Source of the DNA: Acidobacteriota bacterium
Lineage (GTDB): Bacteria > Acidobacteriota > Vicinamibacteria > Vicinamibacterales > JAFNAJ01
DNA: 7,192 bases
NCBI GenBank assembly: GCA_017860085.1
Contig: JAFNAJ010000144.1
Coordinates: 1-7,192 of the forward strand
Direction of reading: 5' to 3'
Part shown: piece after piece, positions 1 to 6,216 of the stretch
Layout: the number at the start of each line of letters is the position of its first letter
Position numbering within the stretch: position 1 is the first letter of the stretch
Made by a program: the position numbers and the translations under genes
The notes under the pieces: model-generated
What the model was told of the DNA's origin: nothing
Database searches by the model: none
The model's input: only the letters and a program-made list of their open reading frames with translations

Positions 1-98
1 AGCGCCTACCGGCCACCGGCAAACGGCCAGCGCCTACCGCCTAGCGGCCAGCGCCTACCGGCCACCGGCAAACGGCCAGCGCCTACCGCCTGGCGGCT
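1..98. repeat. 49-base tandem repeat, two copies
   Basis: Bases 1-49 and 50-98 are the same 49-base unit with two differences near the end of the unit (CTAGCGGCC in copy 1, CTGGCGGCT in copy 2). Each unit is itself composite: the 11-mer AGCGCCTACCG starts at 1, 29, 50 and 78, giving alternating 28- and 21-base spacing. The left end may continue beyond the window. A decayed echo of the motif (TGACGCCGACCGCC) follows directly. The array lies in the upstream spacer of the S51 gene and no convincing gene covers it. Its function is unknown; it could be an intergenic repeat family typical of the host genome. Confidence 0.9.
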
Positions 99-181
99 GA
101 CGCCGACCGCCTTACCCTTGGGCCTGGCGCCTGCCGCGTTCCACTCCCAAGAGCATACAAGACGACCCGAGCGTGGACCGT

Positions 182-211
182 TTGATTTCGATCGGGCGCG
201 ACGCCTACGAT
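182..211 (+). promoter_or_regulatory. Possible sigma70-type promoter for the S51 gene
   Basis: TTGATT at 182-187 and TACGAT at 206-211 are separated by 18 bases, an acceptable -35/-10 pair. The predicted transcription start (about 217-219) falls at the ATG at 220, so a transcript from it would be almost leaderless. There is no strong SD site before 220 to contradict this. This is motif matching by eye in GC-rich DNA and is only tentative. Confidence 0.3.
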
Positions 212-219
212 CCGGGGTC

Positions 220-1096
220 ATGCGAACGACTCGACCACCGACCGGTCTCCCCGCGTGCGCGATCATGGTCGCCTGTCTCGCCCTGGTACCCTCTGCCACG
301 CCGTCTGCGCAGGCGCCACGCGGTCACCTGGTCGTGATCGGCGGCGGCCCCCGCCCGGTGCCGATCATGCACCTGTTCGCCTGCCTGGCGGGCGGGACCG
401 ACGGACGAGTGCTCGTCTTCCCACAGGCCAGCGAGCGCCCAGAAGCCGGTTCCGAGATCCAGCAGGAACTCCAGGCACTCGGGCTCGGTCGCGTCATCGT
501 CGTCTCGGTGGATCGCGCCGGTGCCGATTCCGACGACGCGTTGCGGCTCGCCGAGGGGGCCACGGGGGTGTCGGCTCTATCGGGACGGCGCGGCCATGGC
601 CGGAACGAGCGCCGGCGCAGCCGTGATGAGTCGCGTGATGATCACCGGCGACGAGAATCGGCCTCTCGCCAAGGACGAGAACTGGCAGACGATCGAGGCC
701 GAGAACGTCGTGACGAGCCAGGGACTTGGGTTCCTGGACGCCGCGGTCGTCGACCAGCACTTCGTGAGACGGCGTCGGCACAACCGCCTGATCAGCCTCG
801 TGCTCGAGCGACCCGATTTGCTGGGGATTGCCATCGACGAGTCCACGGCGGCGTGGGTGAAGCCCGACCGCACGTTCGAGGTCGTCGGCGATGGGCCTGT
901 GCTGGTGGTGGACGCAACCGGGGCCAAGACGGCTCGTGATTCCGCCGGCTACGGCCTTCGCGGATCCGACCTGCGCCTGCACGTCCTGCGGGCGGGCGCA
1001 CGGTACGATCTGGCCAGGCGCAGGGTGGCGCGACTGTCGCCACCGGACAGCTCGACGGGCCCGACCTCGCCGCGCGAGCCGTGCGCGCCGAGATAG
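220..1096 (+). pseudogene. Secreted cyanophycinase-like peptidase (family S51), frameshifted by an internal deletion
   Basis: The reading begins at ATG 220 with a basic, then hydrophobic signal peptide (about residues 1-30, ending ...ATPSAQA), so the product would be exported. The first 117 residues carry the S51 opening LVVIGGGPRP and the following strand VLVFPQAS. Near base 570 the frame changes: the rest of the domain continues in the next frame from about 572, with the nucleophile motif GTSAGA (Ser codon 608-610). The DQHF(x)RRRRHNR block starts at 752 and matches the Asp-Gln...Arg-x-Arg-x-x-Arg pocket known from cyanophycinase CphB. The stretch that should carry the conserved GGDQ motif is absent from all three frames, and roughly 25-30 residues seem lost. 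A deletion of 3n+2 bases explains both changes. Family members cut cyanophycin to beta-Asp-Arg or release isoaspartyl dipeptides. As written the gene cannot make an intact enzyme; an assembly error is the alternative. Confidence 0.8.
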
Positions 1097-1105
1097 TGCT
1101 ACACT
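1097..1105 (+). promoter_or_regulatory. Extended -10 promoter candidate for iadA
   Basis: TGCTACACT fits the extended -10 pattern TGnTAnnnT. It starts right after the TAG stop (1094-1096) of the S51 gene and 33 bases before the iadA ATG. No good -35 box is seen, which an extended -10 can tolerate. If real, it lets iadA and the genes after it be expressed without reading through the broken S51 gene. Confidence 0.45.
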
Positions 1106-1137
1106 CCCGCGACCTTTGCCCGGATCGAGGCTCGTCC

Positions 1138-2301
1138 ATGCTGCTGCTCAAGAACGCCGACATCTACACGCCTTCGCCAACCGGTCGGGCCGACGTGCTG
1201 GTGGCCGGCGGGCGAATCGTCCGCATCGAGCCCGGCATCAGCATTCCTCAGACGTACTGCGACGTCGTGGAGGGCACTGGATTCATCGCGGTGCCGGGCT
1301 TCATCGACGGCCATGTGCACCTGATGGGCGGCGGTGGGGAAGGGGGCTACGCGACGCGCACCCCCGAACTCCTGCTGTCGGACGCGATTCGTGGCGGCGT
1401 CACGGCGGTCGTGGGCTGTCTCGGCACCGACGGCGTCACGCGCAGCCCTGCGGCGCTGCTCGCCAAGGCACGAGGCCTGGAGGAAGAGGGTCTCAGCACC
1501 TTCATCTACACGGGCCATTACGCGGTCCCCGTCCAGACGCTCACCGGCAGCATCGAGCGCGACCTGCTGCTCATCGACAAGGTGATTGGCGTGGGCGAAG
1601 TGGCGCTCTCCGATCACCGGTCCACGCAGCCCACCTTCGACGAGTTCGCGCGCATCGGCGCCGAAGCGCGTCGTGGAGGCATCCTGTCGGGCAAGGCTGG
1701 GGTGGTGAACGTCCACATGGGCGACGGCCGACGCGGCCTCTCGCTGCTTCGTCGCATCATCGAGGACACCGAGATCCCCGCCACCCAGTTCGTGCCCACG
1801 CACATCAACCGGAATCCGACCCTGTTCGAGGAAGGCATCGCCTGGGCGAAGGCCGGTGGATTCGTCGACTTCACCACGTCAACGGTGCCTGCGTTTCTGG
1901 AGGACGGCGAGGTGAAGAGCAGCCTGGGGCTGCGCCGGATGCTCGAGGCCGGCGTCGACATCGCACAGATCAGCTTCACTTCTGACGGCCAGGGCAGTCT
2001 GCCGGCGTTCGACGCCCAGGGACGACTGCAGCGGCTCGAGGTCGGGCGGGTGACGAGCCTGCTGTCGGAAGTTCGCGACGCGGTGCTCGTCGAGGGGATC
2101 GCGCTGGAGACGGCGCTCAAGGTGATCACGTCGAATCCCGCACGCATGCTCAAGCTGCGCGGCAAGGGCCAATTGGCTGCCGGGGCCGACGCCGATCTCG
2201 TGCTGCTCGAGCCCGAGACGCTGGACATCCACGGCGTCATGGCGAAGGGGCGCTGGCTGATGCGCGACGGAGAGTTGCTGGCCAGGGGCACCTTCGAGTG
2301 A
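1138..2301 (+). CDS. iadA: Isoaspartyl dipeptidase (beta-aspartyl peptidase, M38 amidohydrolase)
   Basis: This 387-residue cytoplasmic enzyme hydrolyses beta-aspartyl (isoaspartyl) dipeptides to aspartate plus an amino acid; E. coli IadA is 390 residues. Collinear family blocks are clear: PGFIDGHVHL (metal ligands His59, His61), GGGGEGG (Glu68), TGHY (Tyr128), GEVALSDHRS (Arg161), NVHMGD (His193), THINRN (His222, Arg225) and SDGQGS (catalytic Asp283, Ser287). It ends KGTFE-like (ARGTFE), as in E. coli. One oddity is that the position of the carbamylated bridging lysine (Lys162 in E. coli) is Glu154 here. ATG 1138 was chosen because GAGG at 1127-1130 lies 7 bases upstream and the length then matches the family; an upstream GTG at 1081 lies inside the S51 gene. 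It has no signal peptide, so its substrates must be imported or made internally. Its stop overlaps the carrier's start (GTGA), indicating translational coupling. Confidence 0.95.
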   Translation: MLLLKNADIYTPSPTGRADVLVAGGRIVRIEPGISIPQTYCDVVEGTGFIAVPGFIDGHVHLMGGGGEGGYATRTPELLLSDAIRGGVTAVVGCLGTDGVTRSPAALLAKARGLEEEGLSTFIYTGHYAVPVQTLTGSIERDLLLIDKVIGVGEVALSDHRSTQPTFDEFARIGAEARRGGILSGKAGVVNVHMGDGRRGLSLLRRIIEDTEIPATQFVPTHINRNPTLFEEGIAWAKAGGFVDFTTSTVPAFLEDGEVKSSLGLRRMLEAGVDIAQISFTSDGQGSLPAFDAQGRLQRLEVGRVTSLLSEVRDAVLVEGIALETALKVITSNPARMLKLRGKGQLAAGADADLVLLEPETLDIHGVMAKGRWLMRDGELLARGTFE

Positions 2302-3713
2302 GCACCACGTTCCTCCGCCGGCTCACCATGCCCCACACGCTCGTGGTGGTGATGGTGCTGGTGATCGTCGTGCTGATGGCGTCGTGGCTCGTGCCATCGG
2401 GTGAGTATCAGCGCGAGTCCATCGAGACCAGCGAGGGTGCACGCGAGGTCACCGTGGCCGGGACCTACCGCGAGGTGCCCAAGGTTTACCTCGGCCCGGA
2501 GACGGTGCTCGAGTCGCCCATCAAGGGCTTCCAGGGCGCTGCGCTCCTCATCTGCTTCCTCTTGGTGATCGGCGGCAGCTTCGCGATCTTCCAGGAGACC
2601 GGGGCCGTCGAGTTCGGCATCAGGCGACTCACCGACGGCCTCACGCGACGCCCTCATCTCGAGGGTCTTCTCATCCCGACACTGATGGTCGTCTTCTCGC
2701 TCGCCGGATCCATCTTCGGCATGGCCGAAGAGGTCATCCCCTTCATCATCATCTTCATCCCGCTGGCACGCCGCCTCGGCTACGACTCGATTGTCGGCAC
2801 CGCGATCCCGTTTCTCGGTGCGGCCGCGGGTTTCGCCGCGGCGTTCTTCAACCCGTTCACCGTGGGGATTGCCCAGAGCATCGCGGGCATCCCGCTCTAC
2901 TCCGGCCTCGGATACCGCCTGGTGACCTGGGTGGTCGGCACGGGCGTGATGATCGCTTACGTGGTGTGGTACGCGCGGCGGGTCAAGCGCGATCCGTCGA
3001 TCAGCCCCGTCCGCGACATCGATCTCGAGCGCGAGGCGATCGACCACGCGGACACGACCACGCTGGCGTGGGACGCACGGCATGTCGTCACCCTCAGCCT
3101 GTTCGTCGTCGCGATGGCGCTGCTCGTGGTGGGCGTGCTCAAGTGGAAATGGTACATCGACCAGATTGCGATGCTGTTCCTCGGCATGGGCATCGTGCTG
3201 GGTCTTGCGGGCGGCCTCGGGCCGAGCCACGTGGCCCGGACGTTCGTTGTCGGAGCCAAGGACATGGTGGGCGTGGTCTTCATCGTCGCCTGCGCGCGGG
3301 CCTTGTTGGTGATCGCGCAGGATGCCCGGGTGCTCGACACGATGCTCTACGCCGCGTCGAGCTCGCTCTCGACGCTGCCCCGTGGCGTCATCGCGCAGGT
3401 GATGTTCGTCATCCAGTCGGTGATCAACTTCTTCATCCACTCCGGCACCGCACAGGCCGCGCTCACCATGCCCATCATGGCGCCCCTCGGCGACCTGGTC
3501 GGCATCACGCGACAGACGACCGTGTACGCGTTTCAGCTGTGCGAGTTCATCAACCCGATCCTGCCGACCAGCGCCGTGACGATGGGGGTGCTGGGAGCGG
3601 CGAAGATCCCGTGGGAGCGCTGGGCGAGGTGGTTCTTCCCGCTCATGCTCATCCTGGTGGTGCTGAGCTTCATCCTGCTCGTGCCGCCCGTGCTGTTGTT
3701 CACGTGGGAGTAG
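2298..3713 (+). CDS. YfcC/DcuC-family inner-membrane carrier
   Basis: This 471-residue, strongly hydrophobic protein has about 11-12 predicted membrane spans. It opens with the family signature TMPHTLVVVM...VPSGEY (residues 10-37), followed by a periplasmic-type hydrophilic stretch (about 38-72). Further conserved blocks are GMAEEVIPF (141-149), FNPFTVGIAQSIAGIPLYSG (184-203) and NFFIHSGTAQAALTMPIMAPLG (377-398). Relatives (PF03606) include C4-dicarboxylate carriers and arginine/ornithine-antiporter-like proteins; YfcC substrates are mostly unproven. Placed between iadA and an amino-acid enzyme, import of isoaspartyl dipeptides, aspartate or a related amino acid is the natural inference. GTG 2298 is preferred to ATG 2328 because it couples to the iadA stop and has GGGG at 2284-2287, while nothing SD-like precedes 2328. 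A hydrophilic loop at about 225-262 separates the two membrane halves. Confidence 0.88.
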   Translation: MSTTFLRRLTMPHTLVVVMVLVIVVLMASWLVPSGEYQRESIETSEGAREVTVAGTYREVPKVYLGPETVLESPIKGFQGAALLICFLLVIGGSFAIFQETGAVEFGIRRLTDGLTRRPHLEGLLIPTLMVVFSLAGSIFGMAEEVIPFIIIFIPLARRLGYDSIVGTAIPFLGAAAGFAAAFFNPFTVGIAQSIAGIPLYSGLGYRLVTWVVGTGVMIAYVVWYARRVKRDPSISPVRDIDLEREAIDHADTTTLAWDARHVVTLSLFVVAMALLVVGVLKWKWYIDQIAMLFLGMGIVLGLAGGLGPSHVARTFVVGAKDMVGVVFIVACARALLVIAQDARVLDTMLYAASSSLSTLPRGVIAQVMFVIQSVINFFIHSGTAQAALTMPIMAPLGDLVGITRQTTVYAFQLCEFINPILPTSAVTMGVLGAAKIPWERWARWFFPLMLILVVLSFILLVPPVLLFTWE

Positions 3714-3718
3714 CAGCC

Positions 3719-4843
3719 GTGCACGTCGACGACCAACCGACGCCGAGGGTTCTGATCGACCGCCTGCGCCTCGAGCGCAACATCGCGGCAATGCAGGCGG
3801 GCGTCTCCGCCGCCGGGCTTCGGCTGAGGCCCCACGCCAAGACACACAAGAGCCCGTTCGTGGCACGCCTCCAGATCGCCGCCGGGGCTGTGGGCATTTG
3901 TTGCGCCAAGCTCGGCGAGGCGGAGGTCTTTGCCGACGCGGGCATCGACGACATTCGTCTGCCCTACCCGGTGAACCCGTCGAACGCGGGACGCGTCCTC
4001 GCGCTGCTCGACCGGGTGCGGCTCTCGATCATCGTGGATCACCTGGGCGTGGCTGGTGCGTGGTCTGAGACGATGGCACGTGCCGGTCGCACGCTCGACG
4101 TGCTCGTGAAGGTGGACGTCGGGTTCCATCGCTGCGGGATCGATCCGGACGCGACCGGCGCAACGGCGTTCGTGCTGGGGGTCGCACGACTGCCGGGGCT
4201 CCGGTTCCGTGGACTGTTGAGTCATGCCGGCCACGGCTACCACGCGCACTCGGAAGACGAGCTGCGCTCGATCGCGTCGCGCGAGGCGGCGATCCTTGCT
4301 GACCTTCGAACGAAGGTGGAAGCTGGCGGAGTGGAGGTGCCGGAGGTGAGCGTCGGGGCGACGCCCACGGCGCGCTTCAGCACGGCCCAGTCGGGCCTCA
4401 CCGAGATGCGGCCTGGGAACTACGTCTATTTCGATCGCACCCAGGTCGCGCTGGGGGCTGCGACCTTCGCTGACTGCGCGCTCACCGTCTATGCCACGGT
4501 CGTGTCGAAGCCGGCCGCCGACCGCATCATCCTCGACTGCGGCAGCAAGACGCTGGCCGCCGACGTCGCCAGGGGATTCGTACAGCCACCGGGTCACGGC
4601 GCGATCCTCGAGGCGTACGGCAGCGTGCACGTGAACGGGAGTCTGCTGGTCGAGCGGCTGTCGGAAGAACACGCCACTGTACGCGTGCTCGCGGGCCACA
4701 CCCCGCTGGAGCCCGGCGATCGCGTGCGGGTCATCCCCAATCACTCGTGCGTCGTCTCGAACCTGGTGGACCGGATCCACCTGGTGGACGGCACGGAGGT
4801 GGTCCAGACGCTGCCCGTAGCCGCGCGCGGGCAGATCGCGTAA
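3719..4843 (+). CDS. Fold-type III PLP enzyme, D-threonine aldolase / D-serine dehydratase family
   Basis: The 374-residue protein has an N-terminal alanine-racemase-like barrel and a C-terminal D-serine dehydratase-like domain. RPHAKTHK (37-44) holds the PLP-binding lysine, Lys41. VGATPT (212-217) is the usual phosphate-binding loop, and EMRPGNYVYFD (229-239) is a family block. PNHSC (340-344) provides the His342 and Cys344 metal ligands. A His-x-Cys pair is known from the zinc-dependent D-serine dehydratases of chicken and yeast, whereas characterised bacterial D-threonine aldolases have His-x-Asp. So D-Ser to pyruvate plus ammonia is at least as likely as D-Thr to glycine plus acetaldehyde; a 3-hydroxyaspartate aldolase or dehydratase is a third option. 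GTG 3719 is supported by GGGAG at 3706-3710, 8 bases upstream, and by starting 5 bases after the carrier stop. The frame is open far upstream, but that part overlaps the carrier and is a shadow. No encapsulation-type amphipathic extension is evident at either end. Confidence 0.88.
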   Translation: MHVDDQPTPRVLIDRLRLERNIAAMQAGVSAAGLRLRPHAKTHKSPFVARLQIAAGAVGICCAKLGEAEVFADAGIDDIRLPYPVNPSNAGRVLALLDRVRLSIIVDHLGVAGAWSETMARAGRTLDVLVKVDVGFHRCGIDPDATGATAFVLGVARLPGLRFRGLLSHAGHGYHAHSEDELRSIASREAAILADLRTKVEAGGVEVPEVSVGATPTARFSTAQSGLTEMRPGNYVYFDRTQVALGAATFADCALTVYATVVSKPAADRIILDCGSKTLAADVARGFVQPPGHGAILEAYGSVHVNGSLLVERLSEEHATVRVLAGHTPLEPGDRVRVIPNHSCVVSNLVDRIHLVDGTEVVQTLPVAARGQIA

Positions 4844-4846
4844 ACT
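4841..4846 (+). promoter_or_regulatory. Weak -10-like box before the shell gene
   Basis: TAAACT overlaps the stop codon of the PLP enzyme gene and lies about 50 bases before the shell-protein ATG. No -35 box at normal spacing was found. It could let the shell gene be transcribed separately; read-through from the upstream operon is the simpler alternative. Confidence 0.2.
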
Positions 4847-4896
4847 GCTCGAACCGCGCGTACCCACCAGGGCGACGCCGCGACGCGAGAGGCGCC

Positions 4897-5208
4897 ATGT
4901 CTGCGGTCCAGAAGCCCAAGGAAGTCAAGCTGCTGCCAGGCGAAGCGCTCGGCATGATCGAGACGCGCGGTCTGGTCGGCATGATCGAGGCCGCCGACGC
5001 CATGTGCAAGACGGCCAACGTCGTGTTCGTCGGCTGGGACAAGGTGGACGCGGGGCTCGTGACGGCGATCGTTCGTGGCGATGTCGGTTCGGTGAAGGCA
5101 GCGACGGATGCCGGCGCTGCCGCCGCCCGGCGTGTGGGCGAGCTGGTGGCCGTTCACGTCATTCCCAACCCCGCTGACGACTGCGAGCTCGTCCTCCCGA
5201 TCAGATAG
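4897..5208 (+). CDS. Bacterial microcompartment hexameric shell protein (BMC-H, PduA/EutM/CcmK family)
   Basis: This 103-residue protein carries one complete BMC domain (PF00936), about residues 15-92, closely following PduA: EALGMIETRGLVGMIEAADAMC near the start, then GLVTAIVRGDV and VKAATDAGAAAARRVGEL, then VAVHVIP. Such proteins form cyclic hexamers that tile the facets of metabolosomes and carboxysomes, with a central pore admitting metabolites. The pore loop reads K-V-D-A-G (49-53) where PduA has K-I-G-S-G, which would put Asp51 and Ala52 at the pore. There is a 14-residue polar N-terminal extension (MSAVQKPKEV...), and the usual 'RPH' after VIP is 'NPA'. ATG 4897 has GAGAGG at 4887-4892 only 4 bases away, and upstream in-frame starts lie inside the PLP gene. 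It follows the PLP gene by 53 bases. No pentamer, BMC-T, aldehyde dehydrogenase or phosphotransacylase gene is visible, so it is either the edge of a BMC locus or a satellite shell gene. Confidence 0.95.
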   Translation: MSAVQKPKEVKLLPGEALGMIETRGLVGMIEAADAMCKTANVVFVGWDKVDAGLVTAIVRGDVGSVKAATDAGAAAARRVGELVAVHVIPNPADDCELVLPIR

Positions 5209-5274
5209 CCCGGCGCTCTGGCCGGCCTGGTGGACGCTGGCGAGCAGTGTGACAGCTTTGCGCGGGAGCGCACT

Positions 5275-5730
5275 CTACCGCAGCTTGGCTCGTGGCATTG
5301 ACAGGTGAGGCCGCTCAGCGCCCGCCCGGCGGGCGAGCGTGTCGAGGCTGACCGAGGCGTACGTGCACCGGACGACCTCGTCGACCTCGTCGAACAGCTG
5401 GCGGAGACGAAGGTCGACCGGTGTCTCGCCAGCGGGTTCGATGCGACCAGTCAGCAGATCCTGCCCAGGCGGGCGAGGCGGGTCGAACACGGCGATCACA
5501 TCGAGCACCGAGATGTCGGAGCCCGATCGCGACAGGCGGTAGCCGCCGCCCACCCCGCGGGCGCTCGTGGCGAGTCCAGCGCGCACGAGCTGCTGAAACA
5601 CCTTGGCCAGTGCGGTCGGTGGAATGGAGTGTCGAGCGGCCACGCTCGACACGGTCACGGGCTCGTCGCTGGCCAGCGCCATCTCGACGGCCGCGTAGAG
5701 CGCGTATCGCGCCGACTTGCTGAGCGTCAC
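5275..5730 (-). CDS. Rrf2-family transcriptional regulator lacking Fe-S cysteines (BadM-like by context)
   Basis: The 151-residue protein has the Rrf2 layout: opening LSKSARYALYAAVEMAL (3-19), a winged helix-turn-helix with recognition segment IPPTALAKVFQQLVRAGL (36-53), and a wing GVGGGYRLSR (59-68). It ends in a dimerisation helix. In IscR-type members three cysteines in the following loop bind an Fe-S cluster. Here that loop (about 82-106) is proline-rich with no cysteine, and the only cysteine is Cys122 in the C-terminal helix. It probably senses something other than an Fe-S cluster through that route. GTG 5730 is chosen because GAGG (5738-5741) sits 7 bases upstream, overlapping the stop of the acetyltransferase. 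As last gene of the operon it likely autoregulates it. In R. palustris the Rrf2 protein BadM represses benzoyl-CoA reductase genes, which fits the context, but orthology is inferred. Confidence 0.88.
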   Translation of the reverse strand: MTLSKSARYALYAAVEMALASDEPVTVSSVAARHSIPPTALAKVFQQLVRAGLATSARGVGGGYRLSRSGSDISVLDVIAVFDPPRPPGQDLLTGRIEPAGETPVDLRLRQLFDEVDEVVRCTYASVSLDTLARRAGAERPHLSMPRAKLR

Positions 5731-5739
5731 AACGTCGCC

Positions 5740-6216
5740 TCAGGTGCGGGTCTTCTCGAGATCGAGGTCGAGACAGAGCCGGGGAGCCATGGCGAATCCC
5801 TGGTGGTGGAAGAACGTCACCAACTCGAGGTTGTCCCAGCCGACCTCGGTCTGCAAGGTCCGAATGCCGAGCCCGAGGAGGTTGGTGCGCAACTGGTCGA
5901 TCAGGGCGGCACCAACGTGCCGGCCTCTGAAGTCGGGGTGCACGCCGATCACGTCCATCACCGCCGCTCGTTCGGTGAGTCCGAACTCGCCGTAGTAGAC
6001 GCGCGCCAGCAGGAAGCCGACGAGCGCCCCGTCGAACTCGGCGGCGAGCGACACGGCGATGCCCGTGTCGGAGAAGGCCTGGTGCAGCTTCAGCCTGAAG
6101 AACTCGTCGCGGCGCCGGCCCATGATGCGGGCGTCGATCGCAACGATCGCATCGCGATCGTCTGGCCGAAGGTTGCGCACGAGGATCGCGTCACGGGGGA
6201 GCGTCTCAGTGTCCAA
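5740..6216 (-). CDS. GNAT-family N-acetyltransferase (BadL-like by context)
   Basis: This 158-residue single-domain GNAT protein would transfer an acetyl group from acetyl-CoA to an amine. The N-terminal VRNLRPDDRDAIVAID (13-28) is the usual first strand and helix. The acetyl-CoA pyrophosphate loop is VIGVHPDFRGRHVGAAL (89-105), with Arg99-x-x-Gly102-x-Ala104 matching Q/RxxGxG/A. The C-terminal part (TEVGWDNLELVTFFHHQGF, 123-141) is typical motif B. The start is TTG 6216, overlapping the end of the SDR gene by 11 bases, with a strong SD site just upstream. In R. palustris, the acetyltransferase BadL acetylates aminobenzoates and is linked to the Rrf2 repressor BadM; having the same two families adjacent here suggests a similar role. 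The substrate cannot be read from the sequence, and protein acetylation is also possible. Confidence 0.88.
   Translation of the reverse strand: MDTETLPRDAILVRNLRPDDRDAIVAIDARIMGRRRDEFFRLKLHQAFSDTGIAVSLAAEFDGALVGFLLARVYYGEFGLTERAAVMDVIGVHPDFRGRHVGAALIDQLRTNLLGLGIRTLQTEVGWDNLELVTFFHHQGFAMAPRLCLDLDLEKTRT

Noticed and set aside
220..1096. Programmed ribosomal frameshift joining the two S51 frames
   Set aside because: A slip would not restore the missing GGDQ segment, and no slippery sequence is seen at the junction; a deletion explains both facts.
2966..3718. A 625-residue fusion protein, from the open frame running upstream of the PLP enzyme
   Set aside because: The upstream part is an Arg/His-rich shadow of the carrier gene in another frame, and a good SD site plus family start support GTG 3719.
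1614..3866. Very long minus-strand open frame opposite iadA and the carrier
   Set aside because: Low-complexity, charged translation typical of the antisense of GC-rich genes, overlapping two clearly real genes.
5210..5225. CCGGC-GCTCTG-GCCGG hairpin as a terminator for the shell operon
   Set aside because: Only a 5-bp stem and no following T-run; such pairings are common by chance in GC-rich DNA.
5259..5272. TGCGC-GGGA-GCGCA hairpin as a terminator for either strand
   Set aside because: Five-bp stem with no T-run on the plus strand and none after it on the minus strand; not enough to call a terminator.
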